Source: Chryseobacterium culicis (GTDB lineage Bacteria > Bacteroidota > Bacteroidia > Flavobacteriales > Weeksellaceae). From it: 64,000 nucleotides of DNA. Each line of letters starts with the position of its first letter. Within the stretch, counting starts at the first letter, position 1. The stretch is taken from the NCBI RefSeq assembly GCF_900108365.1, contig NZ_FNWQ01000006.1:124001-188000 (forward strand). Reading direction: 5' to 3'. This document shows positions 8,594 to 17,539 of the stretch, piece by piece. The notes beneath the pieces are model-generated. The model saw only the letters and a program-made list of their open reading frames with translations. It was not told the origin of the DNA and did no database searches. Made by a program: the position numbers and the translations under genes.

Positions 8594-9379
8594 ATGGATT
8601 TCAATATAAAAACAATGGCAGAATATGCTGCCGAAGGAAAAGCCCCTGAAGTTTTATTTTGGGTTGGATGTGCGGGAAGTTTTGATGACCGTGCTAAGAA
8701 AATTACAAAAGCATTTTGCAAGATATTAAATAAGATAGGTGTTGAATTTGCCGTTTTAGGACAGGAAGAAAGCTGTACCGGTGATCCTGCAAAAAGAGCC
8801 GGAAATGAATTTGTATTCCAGATGATGGCTCTTACCAACATTGAAGTGCTGAATGCTTACGAAGTAAAGAAAATCGTAACGGCCTGTCCACACTGTTTCA
8901 ATACCCTGAAAAATGAATATCCAAGCTTAGGCGGGCATTTCGAAGTGGTACACCACACGCAGTTCCTTAAAACCTTAATGGAAGAAGGAAGACTGAAAAT
9001 AGAAGGCGGAGCATTCAAAGGAAAGAAAATTACTTTCCATGATCCCTGCTACTTGGGACGTGCCAATGATGAATATGAAGCTCCAAGAATGCTATTGGAA
9101 AAGCTGGATGCAGAGCTGGTAGAAATGAAGCGATGCAAAACCAATGGTCTCTGTTGTGGAGCCGGTGGTGCACAGATGTTTAAAGAACCTGAAAAAGGAA
9201 AAAAAGACATCAATATTGAAAGAACGGAAGAAGCTTTATCCTTTGAACCTAAGGTAATTGCTACAGGATGCCCTTTCTGTAATACCATGATGACGGATGG
9301 TGTAAAGCACTTTAACAAAAATACTGAAGTAGCCGTAAAAGATATCGTTGAACTTCTTGCTGAAGCAGAAGATTTATAA
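8594..9379 (+). CDS. (Fe-S)-binding protein with two CCG domains (HdrB/LutA-like)
   Basis: A soluble 261-residue protein with two cysteine-rich CCG repeats. The first contains GCAGSFDD, ESCTGDP and ACPHCFNTL; the second contains DPCYLGR, LCCGAGGAQMF and TGCPFCNTMM. These C-x(n)-CC-x(n)-CxxC blocks bind an unusual [4Fe-4S] cluster in HdrB and related lactate, glycolate and succinate-type oxidoreductases. It almost certainly works with the preceding membrane Fe-S subunit. The first domain has SC where the second has CC, as is common for the non-catalytic repeat. The substrate is not determinable from sequence. Confidence 0.87.
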   Translation: MDFNIKTMAEYAAEGKAPEVLFWVGCAGSFDDRAKKITKAFCKILNKIGVEFAVLGQEESCTGDPAKRAGNEFVFQMMALTNIEVLNAYEVKKIVTACPHCFNTLKNEYPSLGGHFEVVHHTQFLKTLMEEGRLKIEGGAFKGKKITFHDPCYLGRANDEYEAPRMLLEKLDAELVEMKRCKTNGLCCGAGGAQMFKEPEKGKKDINIERTEEALSFEPKVIATGCPFCNTMMTDGVKHFNKNTEVAVKDIVELLAEAEDL

Positions 9380-9399
9380 TTGAAATCTTTTATTGGTTT

Positions 9400-10536
9400 A
9401 TGAAGCTGAAATGGAGACTCTCCTTTTTATTGATCATTTCGATACTTGCATTTCTTACATTCTGGAATTATCAAAACAGGGTATATGATTGGGACATGCC
9501 GGGCTACATGGGAAGCATGTATACTTCCGAGTTTCCGGACTCTCCGGATAAAGTTCGGATCCTGACCTATGAGGAAATCAAGAAAGAGGCTCCGGCAGCA
9601 CATTATACAGATATCATCGGAATCAACCAGTGGGATATCCCCAGGCAGTATTTCGTAAAAAATACACAGTCTTTTACAGAACAGTTACCCTATTTTCAGA
9701 TTAAAGTAGGGTATATTCTTGTCATAACACTTTTTTACAAACTTGGGTTCACCGCACCCATGGCAGTTTTGTTTACCAGTCTTATTTCTTACTTTGTTTC
9801 AGGATTACTGTTCTTTTATATTCTACACCTCCTGTTCCCGAAGAAGTACTGGCTTGCTGTAGCAGTGACGGTTGCAGCAATGCTTCTGCCTCCAATGACC
9901 TACATGTCCAGGGTTTCTACGCCGGATATGTTTATATTTCAGTTTATGCTGATCTTTATCATCGGTTTACTCAAAAAGTGGGAAAAATGGGCAATGTTTG
10001 TGCTTCTGTTCGCTATTACTTTTATAAGACCCGATTATATTACATTTACACTTACCTATCTTACTGCTGTTTTCTTATTCCGTTATTTTCAGGAAAAGAA
10101 AATTGATGTCTCCTTTATCATACAGGGGACGGTACTTTTGGTGATGTATCTGGTCATTGTTAAATTTTACCATTATCCAGGCTGGAAAGATGTTTTTTAC
10201 GATACTTTTATTGACAGGCGGCCATTTATTTCTACACATCCTATTGAGGTCAGTCTGCAACAATATCTGAGTATTATTTACATCAAAATTATTTACTTTA
10301 AAAAGGTAACATTATCTTTAGCCATCATGATAGGTGTCATCTTCTGGCGATCGAAAGATGCATGGGTGAGAATGATTTCGGTTCTTTTTCTGATAAATGT
10401 TTATATCAAATTCTTCTTCTTTCCGCAGTCGGCCGCATTACGGTTTTTCTTTCCGTTTATCTTTCCGGTGTTTGTGATGATGCTCTACGTATTGAGTCAA
10501 AAATACAATGATCTCAAACTCGGGAAAATTGCGTAA
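9400..10536 (+). CDS. Polytopic membrane protein, possible GT-C glycosyltransferase
   Basis: No family recognised with confidence. The 378-residue protein has an N-terminal membrane helix, an extracytoplasmic loop of about 75 residues, then about eight hydrophobic helices. The first loop begins YDWDMPGY, an acidic pair just after helix 1, which is where GT-C glycosyltransferases (lipid-phosphosugar dependent) carry their catalytic acids. Nearby glycosyltransferase, flippase and AsnB genes make a role in surface glycan assembly plausible. It follows the Fe-S gene by 20 bp and may be co-transcribed with it by read-through. Confidence 0.6.
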   Translation: MKLKWRLSFLLIISILAFLTFWNYQNRVYDWDMPGYMGSMYTSEFPDSPDKVRILTYEEIKKEAPAAHYTDIIGINQWDIPRQYFVKNTQSFTEQLPYFQIKVGYILVITLFYKLGFTAPMAVLFTSLISYFVSGLLFFYILHLLFPKKYWLAVAVTVAAMLLPPMTYMSRVSTPDMFIFQFMLIFIIGLLKKWEKWAMFVLLFAITFIRPDYITFTLTYLTAVFLFRYFQEKKIDVSFIIQGTVLLVMYLVIVKFYHYPGWKDVFYDTFIDRRPFISTHPIEVSLQQYLSIIYIKIIYFKKVTLSLAIMIGVIFWRSKDAWVRMISVLFLINVYIKFFFFPQSAALRFFFPFIFPVFVMMLYVLSQKYNDLKLGKIA

Positions 10537-10541
10537 TTTTG
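10534..10541 (+). promoter_or_regulatory. Possible -7 element TAATTTTG
   Basis: Exact TAnnTTTG match overlapping the stop codon of the preceding gene, 103 bp before the ATG at 10645. No clear -33 TTG, so weak. Confidence 0.3.
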
Positions 10542-10644
10542 TATTGAAGATGATCAGGATTTAAAATCATTATTCAACTCACCTCTTTTTTATGAACGAG
10601 GTTTTGATATATGATTAAATTCTTGAAAAATAAATACTTACATT

Positions 10645-11133
10645 ATGAAAATCGAAGAATCTAATATTGTAGAAACCAACGACTACAGAGTCATTATATA
10701 TCCGGCATCAAGACCTTTTGAAACAAAAGAAGCAAAAGCCATTACAGAAAAACTTTTTGATTTCCTTGCTACATGGGCTGCCCATGGCAAACCGCTTTCT
10801 TCTTCATTTAAAATTGAAAAGAATCAGTTTATCATAGTATGTGTAGACGAAGAAAAGGAAATGGCTTCAGGATGCAGTATTGATGCTTTAGGAAAGGTAA
10901 TGCGAGAAATTGATGAAGAATACCAGTTGGGGCTTTTTGACAGAATGAAAGCAAGCTTTGTGGAAAACGGTGAAGTAAAGACTCTAAAGCTGATTGACTT
11001 TAAAACGAAATTAAGGAACGGAGAACTTTCAAACGATATCCAGGTTTTTGACTTCTCAAAAAACACGTATCTGGACTTTTTGAGCCACTTTCTGCTTCCT
11101 TTGGAAAAGAGTTGGGCAGCTTCTGTAAAATAA
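10645..11133 (+). CDS. Conserved Bacteroidota protein of unknown function
   Basis: A 162-residue soluble protein without signal peptide or membrane segment. As I recall, homologues are widespread in Flavobacteriia and are often labelled 'ABC transporter ATPase', but no Walker A (GxxxxGK[ST]), ABC signature or Walker B motif is present, so that label is unsupported. Recognisable stretches are YRVIIYPASRPFE and TWAAHGKPLSSSF. The gene has its own terminator and is flanked by glycan genes, but nothing links it to them. Function unknown. Confidence 0.75.
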   Translation: MKIEESNIVETNDYRVIIYPASRPFETKEAKAITEKLFDFLATWAAHGKPLSSSFKIEKNQFIIVCVDEEKEMASGCSIDALGKVMREIDEEYQLGLFDRMKASFVENGEVKTLKLIDFKTKLRNGELSNDIQVFDFSKNTYLDFLSHFLLPLEKSWAASVK

Positions 11134-11165
11134 TCGCTGTGAAGCTTATACAGCCGAATAATCAT

Positions 11166-11194
11166 AAAGTGGGAATCTGTTTCTCACTTTTTTG
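11166..11194 (+). terminator. Terminator after the 162-aa protein gene
   Basis: AAGTGGGAA pairs with TTCTCACTT (one G-T wobble) around a TCTGT loop, followed by a T-rich run. Confidence 0.75.
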
Positions 11195-11202
11195 TTTTAA
11201 TG

Positions 11203-11210
11203 TATCTTTG
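11203..11210 (+). promoter_or_regulatory. -7 element TATCTTTG before the glycan genes
   Basis: Exact TAnnTTTG match, directly after the upstream terminator and 21 bp before the ATG at 11232. Confidence 0.55.
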
Positions 11211-11231
11211 TACAGATTCGAGTAAAAATCA

Positions 11232-12362
11232 ATGGCTAAAGTACTTTTTTTAACCACCTCCCACAGCTATAATGATGACAGGATTTTTTATCATCAGGCA
11301 AAAGCTCTTAGAGATAATGGCTACGAAGTGAAAATATGCAGTTTATATGCTGATTATATTGGTGCTGTTGATGGAATTGAAATAGAATCGTATGCCATTC
11401 TGGAAGAAAGCATCGAAAAGAAAATGAAGGCTTTCCGAGAAGTCTGCGACAACTTTAACCCTCTGGTTATCATATGCTCGGAACCGCTGGCCGTGGTAGC
11501 TGTGAAGGAATTCGTAAAGAAAAATAAAATAAGCTGTATCTATGATGTTACTGAATGGTATCCTTCCATGTCGATGCTTCAGCATTATAGTTTTCCTACT
11601 AAAATTTTTCAGGCAGTAAAATTCTCTTTAATTCAGTTGTATGCCGGTTTTCTGAGTACTCATTTTATTTTTGGAGAAACTACCAAAAAATTTCCGTTAG
11701 CCTATTTTTTCGGATTAAAAAAACAGATGATTCTTCCTTATTATCCTGATCCTGCTTATATCAAGGAAAGCATTAAGGAACTCGATCCCAATACAATAAT
11801 ACTGTGCTACACGGGACAGATTTCTAAGGATAAAGGAATTGGAAATTTCTTCAATGCAGTAGATAAGGTTCGTCAGAAACTTCCTGAATTACATATTAAA
11901 ATCCTCATTATTGGCTCCACTGTTGACGAAAGTGACGAACTCTATTTTTCATCGTTATTGAAAGAATATTCTTTTGATGATATTGAGATCAGGAAATCAA
12001 CTACTTTTGAGAGATTTACAGAAGCATTTGCAGAGGCCGATCTATGTTTCGACCTTCGGGAAATTAATTTTGAAAACAATCATTCTCTGCCGATAAAGCT
12101 TTTTTATTTTATGGGAGCAGGAAAACCTGTGATGTATTCGAATTTGAAAGGTATACGGAAGCATATGGGAAAACTCTCGTTTGGAAATCTTGTAGATCCC
12201 CGTAATGCTGAAGATATTTCAGAATTGATTGTTAATTATATCAGGAATCCGGATCTATACCACTCTCATGCTCTTAATGCCCGAAAAGATTTTAAAGAAA
12301 AATATAATTGGAATGTCATAAAAAACTCCTTTGTTGATTTTGTAAAAAAGTCTATAGATTAA
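11232..12362 (+). CDS. Glycosyltransferase (GT4/GT-B type)
   Basis: A 376-residue cytoplasmic protein with the two-lobed GT-B pattern. The N-terminal lobe starts MAKVLFLTTSHSYNDDRIFY, and the C-terminal lobe contains ILCYTGQISKDKGIGNFFNA and YFMGAGKPVMYSNLKGI, the usual nucleotide-sugar binding region of GT4-like enzymes. The classical EX7E motif is not obvious, so donor and acceptor sugars cannot be predicted. It begins a short surface-polysaccharide run, 8 bp before the flippase gene, and has its own promoter element. Confidence 0.85.
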   Translation: MAKVLFLTTSHSYNDDRIFYHQAKALRDNGYEVKICSLYADYIGAVDGIEIESYAILEESIEKKMKAFREVCDNFNPLVIICSEPLAVVAVKEFVKKNKISCIYDVTEWYPSMSMLQHYSFPTKIFQAVKFSLIQLYAGFLSTHFIFGETTKKFPLAYFFGLKKQMILPYYPDPAYIKESIKELDPNTIILCYTGQISKDKGIGNFFNAVDKVRQKLPELHIKILIIGSTVDESDELYFSSLLKEYSFDDIEIRKSTTFERFTEAFAEADLCFDLREINFENNHSLPIKLFYFMGAGKPVMYSNLKGIRKHMGKLSFGNLVDPRNAEDISELIVNYIRNPDLYHSHALNARKDFKEKYNWNVIKNSFVDFVKKSID

Positions 12363-12370
12363 TAATCACC

Positions 12371-13624
12371 ATGCAGCTTACTATCATCAAAACATTTGTT
12401 TCACGTTTCCTTATTCTGATCCTGAGTTTCGGATTGGTGATCTTTTCTACAAATATGTGGGGAAGTGAAGGAAAGGGAACTATTTCTATTGTGGTAGCTA
12501 ATGCAGCGGCTGTAAGCTTTTTCAGCAGTATTTTTTCCGGAAGCAGTGCTTCTTATTTCGCTTCAAGATTTAAAATAGAAAAGGTGTTGCTGTATGCCTA
12601 TCTGTGGTCTATATTAACAGGGCTTTTGATTCCGTTTTTATTTGGTCTTGCCTCTATTCAGGGGAAATATCTTTTTTATCTTATAGGAATATCTGTGTTT
12701 TCTTCACTTCTGTCTACTAATATCAGCCTGTTTATTGGAACACAGAATATCAGAAGGTTTAATCTCTATACTGTATTACAGCAGCTGGTGCATATTATTT
12801 TTATTGGAATATTAGTATATGTCTTGGGTAAGAAAGATGTTTCAGTATACTTTCTCGCACAGATTGGGTGCTTGGCACTGCTGTTTATTACCAGTTTTTT
12901 TCAGATCATCAAAAAATGTAGAATTTCTGAGATATCCTTCTGTAAGGATGTGGCCAGAAATATGTTTGAATATGGCTGGAAAACGCAGTTAAGTGCGTTT
13001 GTTCAATTCCTCAATTACAGGCTTTCATTTTATTTCCTGGAGTATTTTGAAGGCATTGCCAGCGTAGGAATATTTTCCATCGGCGTTACCTTTTCGGAGG
13101 CCATATGGACCATTACGCGCAGTATCGCTGTTATTTTATACTCAGATGTGGTCAACAGCAAAAGCACAGAAGAATCTATAGAAAAAACTAAAGAATCTCT
13201 AAAACTGACTTTTATACTGATGATCGGTTTTGTGTTGGGAATCCTGATCATTCCGTCTCAGGTGTATGAGATGATCTTTGGAAAAGAGTTCAGAGATACC
13301 AAAGAAATCATGCTCATCTTATCACCGGGAATTTTTGCCATTGCGGTAAGTGATATGGTAGGGCATTACTTTTCAGGGATGAGAGAGCTCAAAATTCTCA
13401 ATGTAAAATCAATAACAGGATTAATAGTTACAGTGGTATTCTCTTTCATTGCAATACCGAGATGGGGAATTTGGGGTGCATGTATTGCTACTACATCATC
13501 GTATTTTGTTTCAGCGTTCCTCTTGTTCAGAAAGTTTTACAAGTCCACTTCCTTTAGTTGGAAAGACTACATACCTTCAAGAGAGGAAATACAGCTTTTA
13601 ACAGAAAAATTTTTGAAGAAATAA
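12371..13624 (+). CDS. Polysaccharide flippase (Wzx/MOP superfamily)
   Basis: A 417-residue integral membrane protein with about 12 hydrophobic helices and small polar loops. The start TFVSRFLILILSFGLVIFSTNMWGSEGKG is characteristic of O-antigen/teichoic-acid exporters of the MATE-like MOP group. Such proteins flip lipid-linked oligosaccharides across the inner membrane. The position between a glycosyltransferase (8 bp gap) and an asparagine-synthase-like enzyme supports a glycan role. The transported unit is unknown. Confidence 0.83.
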   Translation: MQLTIIKTFVSRFLILILSFGLVIFSTNMWGSEGKGTISIVVANAAAVSFFSSIFSGSSASYFASRFKIEKVLLYAYLWSILTGLLIPFLFGLASIQGKYLFYLIGISVFSSLLSTNISLFIGTQNIRRFNLYTVLQQLVHIIFIGILVYVLGKKDVSVYFLAQIGCLALLFITSFFQIIKKCRISEISFCKDVARNMFEYGWKTQLSAFVQFLNYRLSFYFLEYFEGIASVGIFSIGVTFSEAIWTITRSIAVILYSDVVNSKSTEESIEKTKESLKLTFILMIGFVLGILIIPSQVYEMIFGKEFRDTKEIMLILSPGIFAIAVSDMVGHYFSGMRELKILNVKSITGLIVTVVFSFIAIPRWGIWGACIATTSSYFVSAFLLFRKFYKSTSFSWKDYIPSREEIQLLTEKFLKK

Positions 13625-13688
13625 TTCTTTTGCTCACACGCAAAACAAAGGCATTTCCTTATTTTTACAAATCTATTATCTTTATATT

Positions 13689-15590
13689 ATGTGCGGAATC
13701 ACCGGTTATTATTCATTTCATCACAGTATTTCCTCTACAAATATTCTGGAAATGAATCAGGCGATTAAACATCGCGGACCCGATGATGAAGGGTTCTGGA
13801 TCTATAATAATGATCAGGCAGTTTCTTTTTCTGGCATTGATTCTACTCAAAAGATCAAAGAACAGTTTCCGGTTTTAGAGGAAGGGATAGATTGTGATAT
13901 TGCTTTAGGTTTTCGTAGATTGTCTATTATTGATCTATCTGAAAAGGGCCACCAGCCTATGCTTTCGGAGAATGAGCAAATTATGATCACATTTAATGGT
14001 GAGATTTATAACTTTAAAAAATTAAGGAATGAGCTTGAAAGTGCAGGACATTATTTCCGCAGTACCTCTGATACTGAAGTGATTCTTAAAGCTTATCAGG
14101 AATGGGGAAATTCTGCCTTTTCAAAGCTGGATGGGATGTTTGCAATCTGTATTGTAGATCTTATCACTCAGAAACTGGTATTGGCAAGAGACAGAGTGGG
14201 AATGAAACCTCTGTTCTACCATCAAAGCCCGGAGGGTTTAGTCTGGGCCTCAGAAATAAAAGCATTGCTGAAGCATGAATTTGTAAAGTCGCAAATCAAC
14301 TGGAATGGGGTATATACTAATTTTCTTTTCCAGACAACATTGGCACCGCAAACCTGTTTCCAGCATATCTTTTCACTGGAACCTGCATCTTTTATAACAG
14401 TTGATTTAAAAGATCAGAAAGTCATTAAAGAAATATTCTGGAAGATGCCTTCTCCATCCCAGGATGCTGTTTCTGAACCGGAAGCGGTAAAAAAAATAGA
14501 CGAGCTAATTTGTAAAAGTATTTCAGAGCAGTTATATGCCGATGTTCCTGTAGCAGTGATGATGAGCGGAGGGATAGATTCTACCTTAATTGCTTCGAAA
14601 TCAAAATCTTCCAATACAGATATTAATACATACACCGTATCTTACCCGTTTTCTGAAGAGGAAGTAAAAAACGCAGCTCTCGCAGCCCGGCATTTTGGAG
14701 TTCCGCATGAAATAAAGGAAATAAGTGAAGAAGAAGCTCTGGAGCAGCTTAAAGAAAATATTCAGCATTTTGAAGAGCCTTACAGCAGCTTTGAAGTATT
14801 AATTAATGCTGCAAAATATGCCCATGACAGAGGTTTTAAAGTAGTTCTAAGCGGAAACGGGGCAGATGAGCTTTTTGCAGGATATGCTCACACGCTAAAG
14901 CTAAGCAGATGGCTTGTTATGAGGAATTTTAATTTTATAAGCCCTTTCATCTTTATGAAGGATAAATTTTCGAGAAGGGTGAAAAATTATTTCTCACAGA
15001 ATGCTCTATTCGATTTTTTCAGGCAAAGCCAGGTCAATATGATGCCTTGGGAAGCTAAAGCCCTCATAAAGCCTGATATTTTCCATAAAGTTGATACAAA
15101 CCTGTCAAAATACCATCTTTCAGAAACTAAAAATTATTCCGGATATTTTGAATACGATATGAAATATTCATTATCGTCCCACCACGTTTTCCGGGACGAT
15201 CTGAGCGCCATGAAGTACAGCGTGGAATTTCGTTATCCCTATCTCAGTAACAGCCTGATAGATTACGTATCTTCGCTTCCGGAAAATATCAGGTTTAACG
15301 GAATTCAGAACAAGCCTTTATTGCGGAAAACAGCTGAAAAGTATCTTCCAAAGGAGGTTTTAAATATGCCTAAAAAAGGATTTTCATTTCCGGTTAATTA
15401 TTTCATTAAAAACGATAATACAATAAGAGATTTTATATTTGAAACCCTCGAAAGCCTGAAAAAAAGAAATTTCTTTAATGCTTCTGTCATGGATGATTGG
15501 TGGAATAATCAGCATCATGAATATGACTGGGTGAAAATATGGCAGCTGGTTACCTTTGAACTCTGGTACCAGAAATATTTTGAAAAATAA
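13689..15590 (+). CDS. asnB: Glutamine-hydrolysing asparagine synthase family protein
   Basis: The 633-residue protein has an N-terminal class II glutaminase domain with Cys2 as nucleophile (MCGITGYYS), RGPDDEG and GEIYNF, and a C-terminal synthase domain with the pyrophosphate loop MMSGGIDSTL and SGNGADELFAGY. This is a complete AsnB that transfers glutamine ammonia to a beta-aspartyl-AMP. Its place directly after a flippase suggests it may instead amidate a sugar acid or glycan substituent, as AsnB homologues in polysaccharide loci are proposed to do. Sequence alone cannot separate that from asparagine synthesis. The ATG is fixed by Cys2. Confidence 0.9.
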   Translation: MCGITGYYSFHHSISSTNILEMNQAIKHRGPDDEGFWIYNNDQAVSFSGIDSTQKIKEQFPVLEEGIDCDIALGFRRLSIIDLSEKGHQPMLSENEQIMITFNGEIYNFKKLRNELESAGHYFRSTSDTEVILKAYQEWGNSAFSKLDGMFAICIVDLITQKLVLARDRVGMKPLFYHQSPEGLVWASEIKALLKHEFVKSQINWNGVYTNFLFQTTLAPQTCFQHIFSLEPASFITVDLKDQKVIKEIFWKMPSPSQDAVSEPEAVKKIDELICKSISEQLYADVPVAVMMSGGIDSTLIASKSKSSNTDINTYTVSYPFSEEEVKNAALAARHFGVPHEIKEISEEEALEQLKENIQHFEEPYSSFEVLINAAKYAHDRGFKVVLSGNGADELFAGYAHTLKLSRWLVMRNFNFISPFIFMKDKFSRRVKNYFSQNALFDFFRQSQVNMMPWEAKALIKPDIFHKVDTNLSKYHLSETKNYSGYFEYDMKYSLSSHHVFRDDLSAMKYSVEFRYPYLSNSLIDYVSSLPENIRFNGIQNKPLLRKTAEKYLPKEVLNMPKKGFSFPVNYFIKNDNTIRDFIFETLESLKKRNFFNASVMDDWWNNQHHEYDWVKIWQLVTFELWYQKYFEK

Positions 15591-15615
15591 AGAAGCAGCC
15601 TAAAGATTAATATTT

Positions 15616-15623
15616 TACCTTTG
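15616..15623 (+). promoter_or_regulatory. -7 element TACCTTTG abutting a start codon
   Basis: Exact TAnnTTTG match ending only 5 bp before the first ATG at 15629 (second ATG 15632). Transcription should start within a few bases of the start codon, implying a leaderless or nearly leaderless mRNA. Confidence 0.5.
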
Positions 15624-15628
15624 TATCT

Positions 15629-16147
15629 ATGATGAAATATTTTTGGGGCATATGGATTGCAGTCTTTGCAATGATCAGCTGTAAAAGTGATGACGATTCT
15701 TTGCAGAGAATAGATCAGTTAATGAATATTTACGTAAAAAACAGTGCTGGTCAGGATCTTCTGAACAGTAAGAAGACCGGGTCTTTTACAGGTTTTTCTG
15801 TGAACGATATTTTTGGAACTAAAGATATAGCTCCGGTAAGTTTTTCTTTGAAGATGACAGCCGATTCACTGTTTTATATGGAATATCTCGCGGGAGCCAA
15901 AAGAAGAAGGCTGGATTCTATAAGCCCGGATAATCCCGGAACAGGAACTTCCTATTATTCCAGAATGCAGATTACGTATACAAAAAGTACCAATGTCAAT
16001 GATAATGTGGTTGATACTCTGGAAATTCAATACCGTAATACACCGACAGTTTTCCAGGTTTCAAAAGTTTTATATAACAAAGTTCCGGTGTTTTCTAAGG
16101 ATGAAAATGCTCCCACTTCGACAAATACTGTTACGATCACGAAATAA
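15629..16147 (+). CDS. Putative lipoprotein of unknown function
   Basis: A 172-residue protein with a lipoprotein signal: hydrophobic FWGIWIAVFAMIS followed by the lipidated cysteine in ISCKSDDD. The acidic SDDD after the cysteine resembles the Bacteroidota surface-export signal (several acidic residues just after Cys), so it may be exposed at the cell surface. The rest is beta-rich with no recognised domain. Two adjacent ATG codons could start it. It stands between asnB and serS with its own promoter element. Confidence 0.75.
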   Translation: MMKYFWGIWIAVFAMISCKSDDDSLQRIDQLMNIYVKNSAGQDLLNSKKTGSFTGFSVNDIFGTKDIAPVSFSLKMTADSLFYMEYLAGAKRRRLDSISPDNPGTGTSYYSRMQITYTKSTNVNDNVVDTLEIQYRNTPTVFQVSKVLYNKVPVFSKDENAPTSTNTVTITK

Positions 16148-16151
16148 TTTT

Positions 16152-16159
16152 TAAATTTG
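16152..16159 (+). promoter_or_regulatory. -7 element TAAATTTG before serS
   Basis: Exact TAnnTTTG match, predicting a serS leader of about 50 nt. Confidence 0.5.
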
Positions 16160-16213
16160 TACAATGGTTAGCTTATTATAGGCTAAACATCTAATATTTA
16201 ACATCTAAATAAA

Positions 16214-17482
16214 ATGTTACAGGTCAATTTTTTGCGCGACGAAAAAGAACGCGTTTTAGAAGGTCTTAAGAAAAGACAATTCAAAAATCTTGAGTTGGTA
16301 GACGAGGCTATCGCTGCCGACGACGAAAGAAAAAGAATCCAGTTTGAACTAGATTCCCAGCTTTCCGAAATCAACAAAATTTCGAAAGAAATCGGTCTTT
16401 TAATGAAAGAAGGAAAAAAAGAAGAAGCGGAGTCTGCAAAATCTAAAACAGCACAATACAAAGAGTCGAGCTCAGAATTGAAATCACAGTTAGAAGGTAA
16501 AGAAAACGACTTACTGAATATTCTTTACCAGCTTCCGAACATTCCAAACGAATTGGTAAAAAACGGAGCTTCTGCTGAAGATAATGAAATTATTTTCCAG
16601 TCTCACACAGTGGAAGGTCTTGGTGAAGGAGCTATTCCTCACTGGGAACTGGCAAAAAAATACAATCTAATAGATTTTGAACTTGGAGTAAAAATTGCCG
16701 GAGCCGGTTTCCCTGTTTATTTAGGGAAAGGCGCAAGACTGCAGAGAGCTTTGGTTCAGTATTTTCTGGATAAAAACGTAGAAAAAGGATATACAGAAGT
16801 CAATCCTCCTCACGTTGTGAATGAGGCCTCTGGTTTTGGAACCGGACAGCTGCCGGATAAAGAAGGACAGATGTATTACATCAATGAAGATAAATTATAT
16901 CTTATTCCTACGGCAGAAGTTCCTGTAACGAATCTTTACCGTGATGTACTGTTTGACGAAAAGGATCTTCCTGTCAAAAATACCGCATTCTCGCAGTGCT
17001 ACAGAAGAGAAGCGGGTAGCTACGGAGCCCACGTAAGAGGGTTGAACCGTCTTCACCAGTTTGAAAAGGTGGAAATTGTAAGAATTGAAAAGCCGGAAAA
17101 TTCTTATGCTGTTTTGGAAGAAATGGTAGAGCACATCAAGGAAATCCTTACAGATCTTGAACTTCCGTTCAGAGTATTGAGACTTTGTGGTGGTGATACT
17201 GGTTTTGCATCTGCAATGACATATGACTTCGAAGTGTGGAGTGCTGCTCAGGAAATGTGGTTGGAAGTAAGCTCTGTCTCTAACTTTGAAACATTCCAGG
17301 CTAACAGATTGAAGTGCCGTTACAAGGGAGATGGTAAATCTCAATTGGTTCATACCTTAAACGGATCTGCTATGGCGCTGCCAAGAATTATGGCAGCATT
17401 ACTGGAAAACAACCAGACAGCAGATGGAATCAGACTTCCTAAGAAAATTGCAGAATATGCAAGATTTGATGTAATCAACTAA
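16214..17482 (+). CDS. serS: Seryl-tRNA synthetase
   Basis: Charges tRNA-Ser (and tRNA-Sec where present) with serine. The 422-residue protein has the N-terminal antiparallel coiled-coil arm (about residues 25-100, rich in K/E and starting MLQVNFLRDEKERVLEGLKK) that grips the tRNA long variable arm. The class II catalytic core follows, with motif 1 near EVNPPHVV, motif 2 FSQCYRREAGSYG and motif 3 NGSAMALPRIMAALLE. Length and motifs are normal. It ends in a bidirectional terminator shared with a convergent gene. Confidence 0.97.
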   Translation: MLQVNFLRDEKERVLEGLKKRQFKNLELVDEAIAADDERKRIQFELDSQLSEINKISKEIGLLMKEGKKEEAESAKSKTAQYKESSSELKSQLEGKENDLLNILYQLPNIPNELVKNGASAEDNEIIFQSHTVEGLGEGAIPHWELAKKYNLIDFELGVKIAGAGFPVYLGKGARLQRALVQYFLDKNVEKGYTEVNPPHVVNEASGFGTGQLPDKEGQMYYINEDKLYLIPTAEVPVTNLYRDVLFDEKDLPVKNTAFSQCYRREAGSYGAHVRGLNRLHQFEKVEIVRIEKPENSYAVLEEMVEHIKEILTDLELPFRVLRLCGGDTGFASAMTYDFEVWSAAQEMWLEVSSVSNFETFQANRLKCRYKGDGKSQLVHTLNGSAMALPRIMAALLENNQTADGIRLPKKIAEYARFDVIN

Positions 17483-17507
17483 ACAATAAGAAGTTTAGCA
17501 TACAATA

Positions 17508-17536
17508 AAAACCCACTGAAATTTTCAGTGGGTTTT
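17508..17536. terminator. Bidirectional terminator between serS and a convergent gene
   Basis: Perfect 14-bp stem AAAACCCACTGAAA / TTTCAGTGGGTTTT with a 1-base centre, so each side ends in a T run. It can end serS on the plus strand and the lipoprotein gene on the minus strand. Confidence 0.85.
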
Positions 17537-17539
17537 GCT

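Noticed and set aside
13689..15590. Possible NRPS or lantibiotic-type asparagine synthase
   Set aside because: No precursor peptide, NRPS or modification genes nearby; surface-glycan neighbours explain its place better.
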